From contig OW799236.1 of assembly GCA_941918925.1 (NCBI GenBank), positions 75,482,465-75,546,464 of the forward strand: a stretch of 64,000 bases of DNA. The letters run 5' to 3'. Under the pieces are notes generated by a model. The model worked only from the letters and a program-made list of their open reading frames with translations, did not search any database and was not told the origin of the DNA. Position 1 is the first letter of the stretch. Each line of letters opens with the position of its first letter. Source of the DNA: Phyto melanocephala (taxonomy: Eukaryota; Arthropoda; Insecta; Diptera; Rhinophoridae). Made by a program: the position numbers and the translations under genes. Positions 1-11,092 of the stretch are shown piece by piece.

Positions 1-251
1 CGAGAAATAAATACAGTTGGATTTGTCATACCTTGAGGAAATCTACTTTAGAAATAACTCATAAAGTTCCAGAGTGAAACTCGCTGGGCATTAGTAGAAG
101 CGGTCGTGCCAAGAACACCTAAAGACGTAAACAGTACAAGGAAAAACCCCCAAAGCGATAAGCTAATTAAGATTAGTTGCTAGGAATATAATAAACAGGA
201 AGTTTATTTAACTAACTTATGTGAATAGGCTAAGACTTAATATTATGAAAT

Positions 252-460
252 CAAGGCATGTTTATTCATCAGATAATCGCAGTTTGGAGAGAATTTCTTG
301 TTTATATTTTTTATATATGAAGTTTGACATTTGAAAATAAATGTTAGAAAAGAGAAAATTGGCTTTTATCTACGGATGTTGATAGTTTCAATTTAAAACA
401 AGTGAAGTAGAAAATAATTAGCTGACGAATCAAGACTACCTGATAAATAAATATGCCTTG
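252..460. mobile_element. MITE with CAAGGC terminal inverted repeats
   Basis: The left end reads CAAGGCATGTTTATTCATCAG-like sequence and the right end is its inverted counterpart (…CTGATAAATAAATATGCCTTG), about 18 of 21 positions matching. There is no coding capacity. The CAAGGC terminus is shared with longer elements at 2522-2900, 39313-40624 and 45233-46232, so this is probably a deleted relative. I see no certain target-site duplication; the flanks offer only AT. Confidence 0.6.
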
Positions 461-1339
461 ATTTAAGTACTATAACAACAATCAAAATTGCCATCATTTG
501 CGTAAGCAAAATAAACAAAATTGCAGCCACAAAAATTTACTATTTACGTCATTCTGTTCTGTAATTAAAATATGCCAGCACTAGATACCCTACATATTAC
601 ATAAAGCTCCAAAAAAACGGAGAACTTTCATTAACTGAAAGCCGTATCATGTAACTATACGCTCCACAATTATTTTCATCGTGGTTGCGTCAAGTCCTCT
701 ATATCTATAATAACAAGCCGACAAACATCTGAGATGATATTAGAACGTTTAAATTGGGCAATTAAATTCCGTACTCGCAGTACTATGAATTTGTCAATGA
801 GTAGAGTTTGCTGAGCAATTAATCTTACAATTGGAAGCCTTCCATTGGCCTCCAAGATCATGTGAATTGAATCCGCAATTCAATTTATAGAAGAGATACT
901 TTTAGTCTTCCCTTTTGTGCAGGGAGCTCAAGGACGAACCTCCTATGACGTATACGTTGGTAACATATGCATGATATAATCTTTAAAAAGTAAATGACTC
1001 GTATATCGTCCCAAATTAATATTTTATTCACTTTTGCAAAATTTCCTTTCATTTATTTTTTTTTTTCAATTTTTGAAAAATTTAAAAAAAAGTCACTCGT
1101 TATTAAAAATGTATTTAAAAGTACTTTTCTGACCCTTTAAGTACTAAATATTGTACTTATATCCTTTATTATGATTGCGACAAGTATTTATACCTTTCTG
1201 AATAAAATATTATTAAAGGAAAGTATTTATAATTAGAATAGATTGGCTTTATTATCCTCGGTACATGAATTTGCCTTAACGTGCATCCTGTAATTAGTAC
1301 TTGCTTTTTCCTAATTCGTTCTGTTCTTGTTTTATCAAA
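461..1339. other. No gene recognised
   Basis: AT-rich sequence. One 61-codon open frame on the minus strand (861-676) has ordinary-looking composition but matches no family I recognise and has no splice context. Confidence 0.4.
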
Positions 1340-1435
1340 GGAAAACACAATGGACCCCATGTATCTACGAGTATGGGAACTGGAGGTGTTTCCTAAGTTT
1401 CGTCACCTCTCTCCTACCTATATAGACTTCATCTA
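1340..1435 (+). mobile_element. 3' end fragment of an RNase H-bearing LINE
   Basis: The segment around CACAATGGACCCC, followed by a CTACGAGTATGGG-like stretch and ending in CCTACCTATA, matches the 3' end of the longer LINE copy at 49055-50105 (GCAATGGACC ... CCTACCTACCTACCTA). Only the extreme 3' end survives, as is usual for 5'-truncated LINE insertions. Confidence 0.5.
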
Positions 1436-2089
1436 TACCTTATGAATGTAATTAGTCTTGCACACCGCTTAAGGATCAGAATAATTCATTGGAGTCATAA
1501 TTCAGCTCTGGTCGGCTTAAGAGCTCTTGCGTCATTGTCATCATAGTTAAAGGGTCAAGGTCAAGGGTCAGCCCGTCCCTTTTCATCTAACTTCAAGAAC
1601 TATGCGCCTTAATCTCGCGTGATTAAAAATGTGGCATCGCGTAACTGCAGTGTCTAGACGATTCTACAATTACCCACTTACTAGAGGAATACAAACTACA
1701 CTAATTTATTTTTAACTAGAGGAATACTATAAATTTTACTGTATTTATTGTTCAGATGTCTTTGAATTCCTGTACAAAGATCGACTTTCGTGGGATACCC
1801 TGGCATTTTGGTTACGTATCTTTGCCAAATAATTTAAAAATTCAATAAATGGTTAATTTGCTCCATATTGATAATCAGTTTTTAATTTTTCAAAGTATTA
1901 TTAAACAATAGGTCTGTTTCTTTACTTTTTGGATAAAGTGTGGTAAAATATCTCAAAACAAAAAACCGTACATATGTAAGTACGGGAACACAAAAAACCA
2001 ATTTTAAAGCCCAAAAAAAAACGTCAAAGTCTATATACCCATATGTATTGTTTGTATTTTGCCTTTTATATATTCGTTATATACATATA
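1436..2089. other. No gene recognised
   Basis: Nothing supportable was seen on either strand in this stretch. Confidence 0.4.
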
Positions 2090-2206
2090 GGGCTGTATTC
2101 ATAAAAAATATTTTAGGTTTATTAAAGGCTTATTTGACAAATTTCTCTACAACATCTGTCAAATTAGCCTTTAATAAACCTAAAATATTTTTTATGAATA
2201 CGGCCC
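2090..2206. mobile_element. Hairpin MITE, about 117 bp
   Basis: Two inverted arms of about 50 bp face each other: the left begins GGGCTGTATTCATAAAAAAT and the right ends ATTTTTTATGAATACGGCCC. The unpaired centre is only about 15 bp, so the whole element folds into one hairpin. One arm of the same family recurs at 61178-61226 (half element inside a hAT). No coding capacity. Confidence 0.75.
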
Positions 2207-2521
2207 ATAACCTTTTAAGCTTCACAACACAAAAAATTATTTATTTATGTAGATTCCAAAAAACTTTTTATTTGTTATTATTTGCACAGCTGATTGTTTG
2301 ACAATTATCCCAATTTTCATGAACAAAAAGTCTGGTCTGTTTCGTGCAAGAATAAGACGAATACTTCTCTCTCAAAATTACTCTCATTTACACAATCGTG
2401 GAGTATGAAAACGCTTTTCGGTATGATTGAGATCCTGCTGGATCCCAATGTAAAGTACTAGAACAGACTTTATATTTGCCTTTGTAAAATTTAAAAATTA
2501 ATTATGAATAAGGGAATATGT

Positions 2522-2900
2522 CAAGGCGAATTCATACAGGTGAAAATATCAGCCCAGCTGATGGGGAGACTTTTCGTCAAAATTGGTTGAATTTGCCTTG
2601 ATTTTATTTATTAATGCAGGGAAGGAAATTGTGATTTTGGATTCGGTATTAAAAAATTAACCTACGTGTACTTTTTTGATAATAAATGTGCTAAATTTAT
2701 GTATATTTGTTGCTTTTGCATCATCAATAATGTGTTTCAAAAAATTTATATCTTTTTTTTAATCAAATTTTATTATATATAATATGTAAAAACAACTTTT
2801 CCATCCCTGATATACGAATTGGCCTTAACATAAAACATCACCTAAAAAGTTGCTTTGTTGTATCAATTCGCCGTTACATATACCTAATGGATATGCCTTG
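2522..2900. mobile_element. CAAGGC-TIR element (uninterrupted copy)
   Basis: Begins CAAGGCGAATTCATACAGGT, ends ATGGATATGCCTTG. The subterminal sequence GGCGAATTSATACA occurs inverted near both ends and CAGCTGA lies near the left end. The interior is about 75-80% similar by eye to 45528-46160, where the same sequence is interrupted by another MITE. No open frame of note. Confidence 0.65.
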
Positions 2901-5900
2901 GGATAAGTTTTTTCTTTACAAAAAAATTTATAAAAACTTCATCTAAGGTGTTATAAATTTATGTCTATTGGATATAGTTTATATCACAGCTGAATATTTT
3001 TGCTGCTTAAAACATATGTTTATTCAAAAAAAGATATACTAAAATTTCTTTTTGAACTATTTTATCAATTATTATACCTTTTGAACCAAGAAGCCTATTA
3101 TTCATGTGCGAATACACCGAATCAATTTGAGCTCAAGCCTGGATTTTTAATCATTGAACTTTCATAATGTGTAAATATTCTGCAGTTGTATATTTCTTTA
3201 TTTTACATATTTATAATTCTATGTTATCTATCTAATTCATATAGAGGATTTCATCTAAGTACTTTTCTTTTCATCATCTCTGATTCGCATGCCTTTTCCA
3301 AATGTACTTTAGAATTAATTAGAGGCTGAATATGGGCAGTTCCACAATTCTAGATTTGTCACGTAACACCAGCCTTTATAACTTAGGAAAACTTTTAAAT
3401 ATGGAACGGTGATAGATTACAATATTTCCCTATGTCCTCTAGCTATCGAACACAACTTGTTTTCTATACAAAACACATAATTATTTAGCTGTTATAAAAG
3501 AATTACAAACTAATTTGATTTCTTCTAACGATTAATAAAATAATAAAATTTCATCAATTGCAAGAGGTTTTAGTTGTCTGCTTTGATTGAGTAAGAAGTT
3601 CATCCCAATGGAAAACTAATAATTAGATATATTGTTGATATATTCCTCCAATTATTTTATATTTTTATATGTTAAACTAATCTGTGTAATAATTTGCATT
3701 TACTATTCAATTAAACAACTGAAACAATCAATTTATAAAACTCTAAACTCAAAATTTAAATTAAACAAAGTTTACACTAATAATCATTAATTGTCATCAA
3801 AAATGCATTTAACAAGCGAATCTAAATCAAATGTAATAAATCACAAAATTGCTTTTAAGATCGTAACAAATTTTTTATGGCTAATAAAAATATCATATTA
3901 AAAAGGGGAGATGGGGAAAAAGCTCAGTCGAGACTAAAATGAAAATCTCTAATATAAAACGACAACGACAGTGCTGCAGGCCATACAAGAAGGATGACGT
4001 AAAAATTCCTTTTTATCAGTGGAACAACATCGTGCAAAAAAAGTAACAAAAAAATCAACAGTAACAACCATCATAAATGTATTTAAATGAATAAAAATCA
4101 TAAAAATTGTAAGGGCGTCTACAAAATAAAGTTGGAGTTGTTTTAAACGAATCCATATTTACTTACTTCTCTCGATGTCATAGATATTCATACATAAAAA
4201 TGAAAATAAAACTCCAAATACGAAAGAATATATTAAAATAACTTTGTGTGCATAAAACATAAAACAAGAACGAAATTTATTTTAAGGGTTGTTAGCGAGG
4301 GGGGTTGTGGATACATGGGTGGCAAAGAATAACGTGCATAAAATAAAAACAAATTTATATATAAAATGCAATATAATGTTTTAACTAGCTTACATATAAC
4401 CCAAGGGGGAATATGCCATTACTACGACTACTTACTACCATCATGCATACACTCATTTCTTGCTGTACTCACCCCTTAGGTCCTTTGTGATCCACATTGG
4501 AGATTTGTAAAAGAATTTATTGTTATACTCTTATGACCACCACAAGAGAGTTTAGATAAAACCGTATAAGTCAACTATGGCGACATATTTTCACATTCTT
4601 TTCATGGATTCATGATCCCATCGAGTTTTCTGTGGAAAAGGTTGTAAAAAGATCAAAGAAATAATGAGGTTTTAGAAATGTAAAATCCAACATCGACTAG
4701 ATATTTGAATAAGAAAATTCCCGACAAAGATCAAAACAAAACAAACACCAGTTTTATCGATATGTATCCTAATACAAGTCTTCATATTGAATAAAATTGG
4801 CGATAGCACTGACTTTCCAGCTTTGATGTATTTATACGACATTCTACATATAAACATACATACAACATGAGTTAAAATATTGTAAGTGTTGTAAAAAAAA
4901 ATTAGTGGAGAAATTATCAACAACTATGGTTTCAACTACTACGACGTACAACTCATGTGAATAATTTTTACGGGCAAGGTCGTGATATCGATATCAGACC
5001 TGTTCTTGAATAAGCAAATAAATTTGTTCAGGGGTTAACCAAGGCTTAAACATTTTTTTTTGGGAATATAGATATTATTTAAAATTTCTTGGGGGAATTG
5101 CACTCCATTGAATGGTCTAGTTATGCCCATGTCCGGGAGTAAAACGTCAGCAGAATAGAGTTATTGCTGTTCATAACAGACCAAACTTTAGACTGTCGCA
5201 ATTAGAGAATTACGAATAACCCGAAAAATCTTGGTATTATCTTTAACACTAGCCCAAAAGGGTCAACAAGTGAGAAATATGTTGTACATAACCAGTGGCG
5301 CATTGCAAACTATTTATTCAGAGATACTGAATATTATATTGAACCTAGATCTAATTGATCTTTATAAAAAAACCATTTCAGAGTTAAGTATAAGGACATG
5401 TAATATCTAGCTCGACATACAAATTTATCAATGTTATATTACCCTCCAGAATAAAATAGGCTAGGGGTAATATTTGCGATGATGTTAAAACCGATATAAA
5501 CTCGGTTTGATCAATGGTGGACTATGGTGTTAGATCTGGGATGTTCACGGATGACGTTAAATACTGTGCAATGTATCTCAGGCAGAAATATTTATCTTAG
5601 AAGTTTGTAGGATACTAACAGAAAAATATTCGTGGGAATATTTGCATATTTGTCGACAGTCAAGAAGCAATTTTATGATTAAACTTATTCACCACTACGG
5701 CACTATGGTGAAGAATGGGGCAAGCTAGCCAGAGCTGAATCCGATTTGAATATACATATGTAACGCTAAAGAAATTACAATTTCGCTGAGTACTATTCAG
5801 AAGTCTGAGAATAAGTGAGGCAACTATTATACATGTAGGCGACAATTATCCTTATTTGAAATTGCTTCAATTAAAAATTAGCCTTAAAACAAAAGGAAGT

Positions 5901-7423
5901 TCGAACCGTTTTTGTTCGATTGATTTTAACAGTGTTTTGTTTGTTTTAATGAAGTCGATTATTCCCATCTCTCTAATATAGAACAAACCGGTTTTTTTAA
6001 TAATTTATATATATTGTGCGTGTAAGAGCTGTTAAGTAAGAATGTCAACGTTGTATAATAAACAATAGTGTACACTTAAAACCCGCGAAATTTAAATAAA
6101 AATGGAGATAAAATAGCAAGAATGAACATAAAATAGCATTACTTTTCAACAATTGAAAAAGCAATACAACAACAACAGATGAAGTGCAGCCATTTTCAAT
6201 ACCAATCGCTTTGTCAAAATTTGATTTTTCAAATGCAAATCGTTGCAGCCGCAATATTACAGTTTGCTTCATAGAAATTGCATAGGCGTAACAATTTTTC
6301 ACAGCTATAAAATGTTTGGCACTCTTGTTTAGGTTTCACTGTAAGCCGTATTTGTTTCATAAGTTTTTTTTTTTTCTTTTTTCAACAACTAATTTTATTT
6401 TTAGTCGTTTATTTGGACTAGAGTTCATGTAAAAATTAACAATTTACTTTTTTATCTGTTCATTTATTTCGACTTAATTTTTAAATTTTTTCCTAAAGTA
6501 AATTTAATAAAAAAAAAAACAAATTCGAATAAACTTTACAAAATGTGTGTTGTAATTTTAATAAAAATTAATACAGGACTATATATTGAATTTTGTATTA
6601 GTGAAGAAATTAAGTAAATTCTATTCACAAACTTCTAACATGTACGAAATTAATATTTCTCAAACTTACTCCTTTAAAGCTCTGCTTCTTTTCTAGACCA
6701 TTCATGCAACCAATATTAGTTTGATGTTAACTGAACATTAAAAATTTGTTAAAAACAACAGAAGCCTAAAATTAAGCAAGTACTCAAGCGAACAACAGGC
6801 AATAAACACAAATAAAAAGGACAATTAAAGTGTGGGGCAAAGCCAAAATAAAAATTTATAAAGATTATAAAAATGAATTTTTTTTAGTGCCCCATACCAC
6901 CATGCACGACACCATGAGCAAAATTTATCCACAATTTGCGTGCATCAGCGACACATTTTCTGACATGCCCCAAAAGCAACACAAAGCACTCCCTGAATTT
7001 AAGTCATAATAAAAACAAACAAATCTTATCAGTGTTAAAACACACAATGAATTCTTTAAGACCAAATTTTATTAATTCCAAAATATGCAACTATGCACAA
7101 TTATGTTCAAATGAATTTGGTATTCAACCCTCGTTTGCAGCGAAAACTTCTATTCGCGTTTTCTTAATAAGAGTTAAGGACATTTTCTTATAAAAGAAGT
7201 TAAGCAGACTTTAACAAGACAATTTACCTTGAAATCTTATATGCCTTATCAATTTCTAATGCTGACAATAAATATAATTCACCACCCCTCCTAAAATCGT
7301 ACCGAGTTTAGCAGTTAACAGTTCAATGAAACAAACAATTTGGATGGTTCTTTTGAGTAAATATTTATAAATATTCATGCTTTAAGGTGGGTGGTATTAT
7401 GACTTTTATTATTGAGTAAACAA
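2901..7423. other. 4.5 kb without a recognisable gene
   Basis: Very AT-rich. Small open frames here (largest about 85 codons, minus strand 6302-6045 and plus strand 6936-7193) lack codon bias, splice signals or family resemblance. I found no convincing inverted-repeat element. An old degenerate insertion may lie around 4950-5850, but I could not identify it. Confidence 0.4.
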
Positions 7424-8026
7424 TTGGGTGATTCACAAGGTGTCTTATCACGTCATATTGTCCTATTGTCCTAAAATTTTACAATAGTTTAAAAATGTTC
7501 TTGTTGCTTTTCAAACAAAAAGTGTCTTATAATAATAGAGCTTTGTACGCTATGTTTATTGTGCTGTCGTATTTAATAAGCAGAGACCTGTGCTAAACGG
7601 CTAAGCCAAGCCGCAACAGTTTCTGTAAGCTGTCGCGTTCATTGTATAATTTTATAGGGCCGACATCCAAATTTAAGCGCAGTTGCTAATTTTTGATAAC
7701 AAATCACTGGTGGCGTCAAATAAGATCGGCTAAGGACTCTGCTGTTTTTGTTTATCAAACAAAATTTAATTTATTTGTAATTTATTTACTTGAGTTTTCC
7801 ATTACAACATCTAATATGTACTTTTCGGACAAACTGGCTATTATTTTGTTTTTTTTACTTATTTTTGGCATTATGAAAGAAAATATTTATTTTTATAATT
7901 GTTTTACATCAGCTGACTTAAATTCAAAATAGCACACTTAAATATGAGGGGTTGTTCACAAGTCTTAACTTTTCATGCTATTATAATAGGGCATATGACT
8001 TTATAACACTACTGTGAATCCCCCAA
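7424..8026. mobile_element. Degenerate TIR DNA element
   Basis: The left end TTGGGTGATTCACA and right end TGTGAATCCCCCAA are inverted repeats, and the similarity continues inward for about 60 bp at roughly 70% (TCATATTGTCCTATT versus its inverted partner). The interior holds no recognisable transposase. The element type is unknown. Confidence 0.5.
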
Positions 8027-8681
8027 ATATGTATAAGCAAAAAGAAGAAGTTGGTAATTCGCTATTAAAAAATACTGTTTTAATAAATTCTTTACAATTA
8101 AAGGTTTTTTATAAAATATCCTTTAATAGCAAATATTTTACAGTTTCCTTTTTATTGCTTGACAAATTCTATATATTAAGAAATAATTTTTAATTTTTCC
8201 TTTTGTTTCATTACAGCAAATAAAATATTATTTTCTTTATTTTTTAAATGTGTTACAGCCCTATCATCACAAATGCGCATTATAAAATGCAATAAAACAC
8301 ATTTTCAAAATTCGCAAAATTTGGTAAACAATAATTAAATCAATATTAATAGCAAGATTTTTAAGCTTGCTAGTAAAATGATCATTCGTATCTCGTCTCC
8401 ATTATAAGTGTTGTCAATTTACTATTATTTTTACCGACACCAAATATATATAAGTGGTGTGGTAAGGTTAAAAGAGTAAGACTATATTAAGACGATTCAA
8501 TAAGTTTGTTGACAAAAGATGCAGAGAAGAAATTGGTATCGAAAAAGTATCACATCGACGGTTGGCAAGAAATTTTCTTTCAGTTAATGCTATTTATTTG
8601 TTAAAACTGTTACTTTCACTAAAACTATTAACTTCTAACTTCCGTAAGACTTTAAACGGTCAGACTTGGTAGGGAATCTAC

Positions 8682-9230
8682 CAGGGTTGCAAAATGAGAA
8701 TATCAAAATCATAACAAGAAGCTCATAAAATTGTCCTTTTCCGACCCCAACTGTACCAAAAATTTTTTTTAATTTTTTTAATTTTTTTATTTTAAATAAA
8801 AGCCAGAAAAAAAAACATAAACATAACATAAAATTGTACATAAAAATTCATTTTTGTAATATTAAAATTAACATTTGTACTTTAAAATTCATTTATACTT
8901 AAAAAGTATTTCTTTAAAAAAAAGAAACTGCACTAAGATACATGTATACATATATATGTACATATTTAAACATAAAATAAATTACATAAAAAGTCTAAAA
9001 GTTGTTTGAAAAGAAACAGGTGAATGCAAACAATTAATCACAATGAAATGACAGCAACAATGAGTTACCATCATAAATCAATCAAGACGATAAACTAGAG
9101 AAATTCTATAAAAAAACATAAACTGAGAAAGTTAGTAAATTGTTCTAAATGGGTAATTGGTGTACCATTGTACTTTTGAGGTTTAAATTGTACCACAAAT
9201 AGTACAATTGTACCAACTTTTGCAACCCTG
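8682..9230. mobile_element. hAT-type non-autonomous element with 8-bp target duplication
   Basis: The ends are CAGGGTTGCAAAA and its inverted copy TTTTGCAACCCTG. They are flanked by GAATCTAC on the left (8674-8681) and GAATCTAT on the right (9231-9238), a 7-of-8 match. An 8-bp duplication and CAG...CTG termini are the hallmarks of hAT elements. The interior is very A/T-rich and has no transposase. Confidence 0.8.
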
Positions 9231-9249
9231 GAATCTATCCATATTTACA

Positions 9250-9945
9250 CTCAAAAAACAAATCAAGTAATCTGTACTTAAATCAATCCGTAGTGGTGTC
9301 AGAAGTACGGATTTTCTTAAACCAAGTACAAAATTCTTGATTTAAGAAAGAATGTTTCAAGTACGAATTCCTTAATTTTAGGAATAGTTAAGCCGAAAAG
9401 AGTTTGATTTTAAGATTTATTAGCTTAATTTAAGCCCGAAACCGTTCGTTACGTAAGCTTAAAAAAAGATTCATTCTAGTGTAGATGAGATTGAATTAAT
9501 CAAAAGATGCTCCAAGAATTCGTAACTTGGTTTGATCGTTACGTAGTACAGTATCTTAACTACTTACCCTTTGACATTTTCTTAGCGATAGGTTTCATTA
9601 AAACAAAAAAAAAGAAAACTAACGATATATGAGAGCTGGGAAAATGCTACAGCTTTGTTTTCGTAAACATTATCACTTATAGCTAAAGAATGATAAACAA
9701 AATGAGAATTATAAAAACATATTTGAAATTTTAAAGAGTGTGCTTATCTAAGCTAATGTCTAAAAAATATAAGTCTGTTTTTAATTTAAGAGAAATAAGA
9801 CTTAATTTAAGAAGTTAGTTCTTATTTTTATAGTCTTGTACTTGATTTTGTAAAGCAATCCCGTTTTGTACTTGTTTTAAGAAACCCAGAAATAAATCGT
9901 ACTTGAATTTCTAAGCACGATTTCGGCTCAAATTAACAATTGAAT
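9250..9945. repeat. Element with long imperfect inverted arms (CAAGTACG repeats)
   Basis: An arm at about 9304-9374 containing CCAAGTACAAAA and TTTCAAGTACGAATT is inverted at about 9836-9910 (TTTTGTACTTG, AATCGTACTTGAATT). The left flank starts CACTCAAAAAAC; I found no matching right terminus. Probably an old TIR transposon of unknown type. Confidence 0.45.
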
Positions 9946-10149
9946 TCTTGGATTTAGAACGATGATGGTAACGATGTTGTACAATGATCGTCGTGAGATA
10001 TCGTCGTTGAGCGACTGTTATAATACATCGGAGAAACTCCTTCTCCGTGCGAATTTTTGACCTAATGTAGAATAAATTCGACATTTCCGGCGTAATTTAT
10101 AAAATAAAGCGCTTTTTTTAGACCAATAGAACTTCCAATAAAATTTGGC

Positions 10150-10550
10150 AAATTAATATGTATGCAAAGACATACACCAGAACAACGTTTAGAAATTTAT
10201 TTCCAAAATCCTCGATTTTTTCGCCAAGCTTTTGGTTAAGCTTAAGGTGCGCATAATCTTCCATTTGAACAGGTGATACGCAATACTATGGATAGATTCT
10301 TGACCACATTTCCTCATTTGAAACCCGCACATTACGTACAGAAAAATGTATCGCCTGTCTCAGTATCTCGGTCTCGTGATTCGCTATTTATGTTGTTCCT
10401 TATGCCATTTGGAAGAGAAATAGTTCCAACAAGACGATGCAGCATGTCATTAAGCGCGTTAAACCATAACTTTGTTAAGCCAAACGCTTGGTTACCCAAT
10501 AAACTCAAAAAATATTTAGTAAATGTCTTCGATCTTTTTTATTTAAATCA
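10150..10550 (+). pseudogene. Tc1/mariner transposase N-terminal remnant
   Basis: Translation with frameshifts gives YTPEQRLEIYFQN near 10170, then RNTMDRFLTTF (plus strand, about 10275-10310). This is the DNA-binding N-terminus common to a Tc1/mariner transposase family whose catalytic half is preserved at 14390-14955. Stops and frameshifts make it inactive. A hairpin and a LINE 3' end separate it from a matching C-terminal remnant at 10880-11092. Confidence 0.6.
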
Positions 10551-10556
10551 ATAGTT

Positions 10557-10683
10557 CTTTTATTTATTAAGCTTGATATCAGTTTATACTTTCCTTGAAT
10601 AAGCTACCCAATATGGTAGCGAAATACAGGAATAAAATAAAATTATTAAAAAAAACATATCTAAAGCTTAATAAATAAAGCAA
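10557..10683. mobile_element. Hairpin MITE, about 127 bp
   Basis: CTTTTATTTATTAAGCTTGA on the left pairs with the inverted TAAAGCTTAATAAATAAAG on the right. Non-coding, and lies between two pieces of a mariner remnant. Confidence 0.5.
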
Positions 10684-10734
10684 GTATCGATTTAAACTCA
10701 AAAAATGTTTCTGTTGTTACCCACCTAATCCCGC

Positions 10735-10876
10735 CAGAGACTCTGGACTAGTCTGCTTCTCTTCTCTCTATTCTATTCTTACTTTTCTATTCAGGTATCA
10801 CAATGGGATCATTATAATGTACCCAAGTGAGCTGTACAACAGCTTCCTGTTCCACCTAACCTAACCTATCCACCTA
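10735..10876 (+). mobile_element. 3' end fragment of a LINE (ACCTAACCTA tail)
   Basis: CACAATGGGATC is followed by GTGAGCTGTACAACAGCTTC and a tail of CCACCTAACCTAACCTAT. The CACAATGGG...short tandem tail arrangement resembles the 3' ends of RNase H-bearing insect LINEs. No coding sequence remains. Confidence 0.5.
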
Positions 10877-10879
10877 ATT

Positions 10880-11092
10880 GTGTGATATTGCATCTTTGGA
10901 CTACTTTCTGTGGGAGTACATTCAGCAACATTTGACGCACTATTGGCGAAGTAAGACCGGGTAAGCTCGAAAAAGTGGTGCAAAAGAATAATGTTCATAA
11001 GGCGCAGTCACGAAAGCTTAATCCATTGAATTTCTTGTTTTTAGTTTTCAAAATGAGTTCAATATCTCTAAAAAAAACACCCTGTATAAGAC
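10880..11092 (+). pseudogene. Tc1/mariner transposase C-terminal remnant and right terminus
   Basis: Frame around 10895-10945 reads CDIASLDYFLWEYIQQHLTH, matching the family signature around the third catalytic aspartate (SCDL.PLDYFLWGY). The segment ends with CTCTAAAAAAAACACCCTGTA, a typical inverted-repeat terminus of this transposon group. No left terminus was found upstream, so the element is incomplete. Confidence 0.6.

Noticed and set aside
560..660. AGCACTAGATACCCTAC looked like a mitochondrial 12S rRNA motif
   Set aside because: Only about 10 bases match; surrounding sequence has no rRNA-like conservation, so a nuclear mitochondrial insert is not supported.
2059..2301. 80-codon plus-strand frame
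   Set aside because: It runs through both arms of the hairpin MITE at 2090-2206.
10855..10876. CCTAACCTAACC resembling the insect telomere repeat
   Set aside because: Only two to three units at the end of a LINE 3' fragment; it is the LINE tail, not a telomeric tract.
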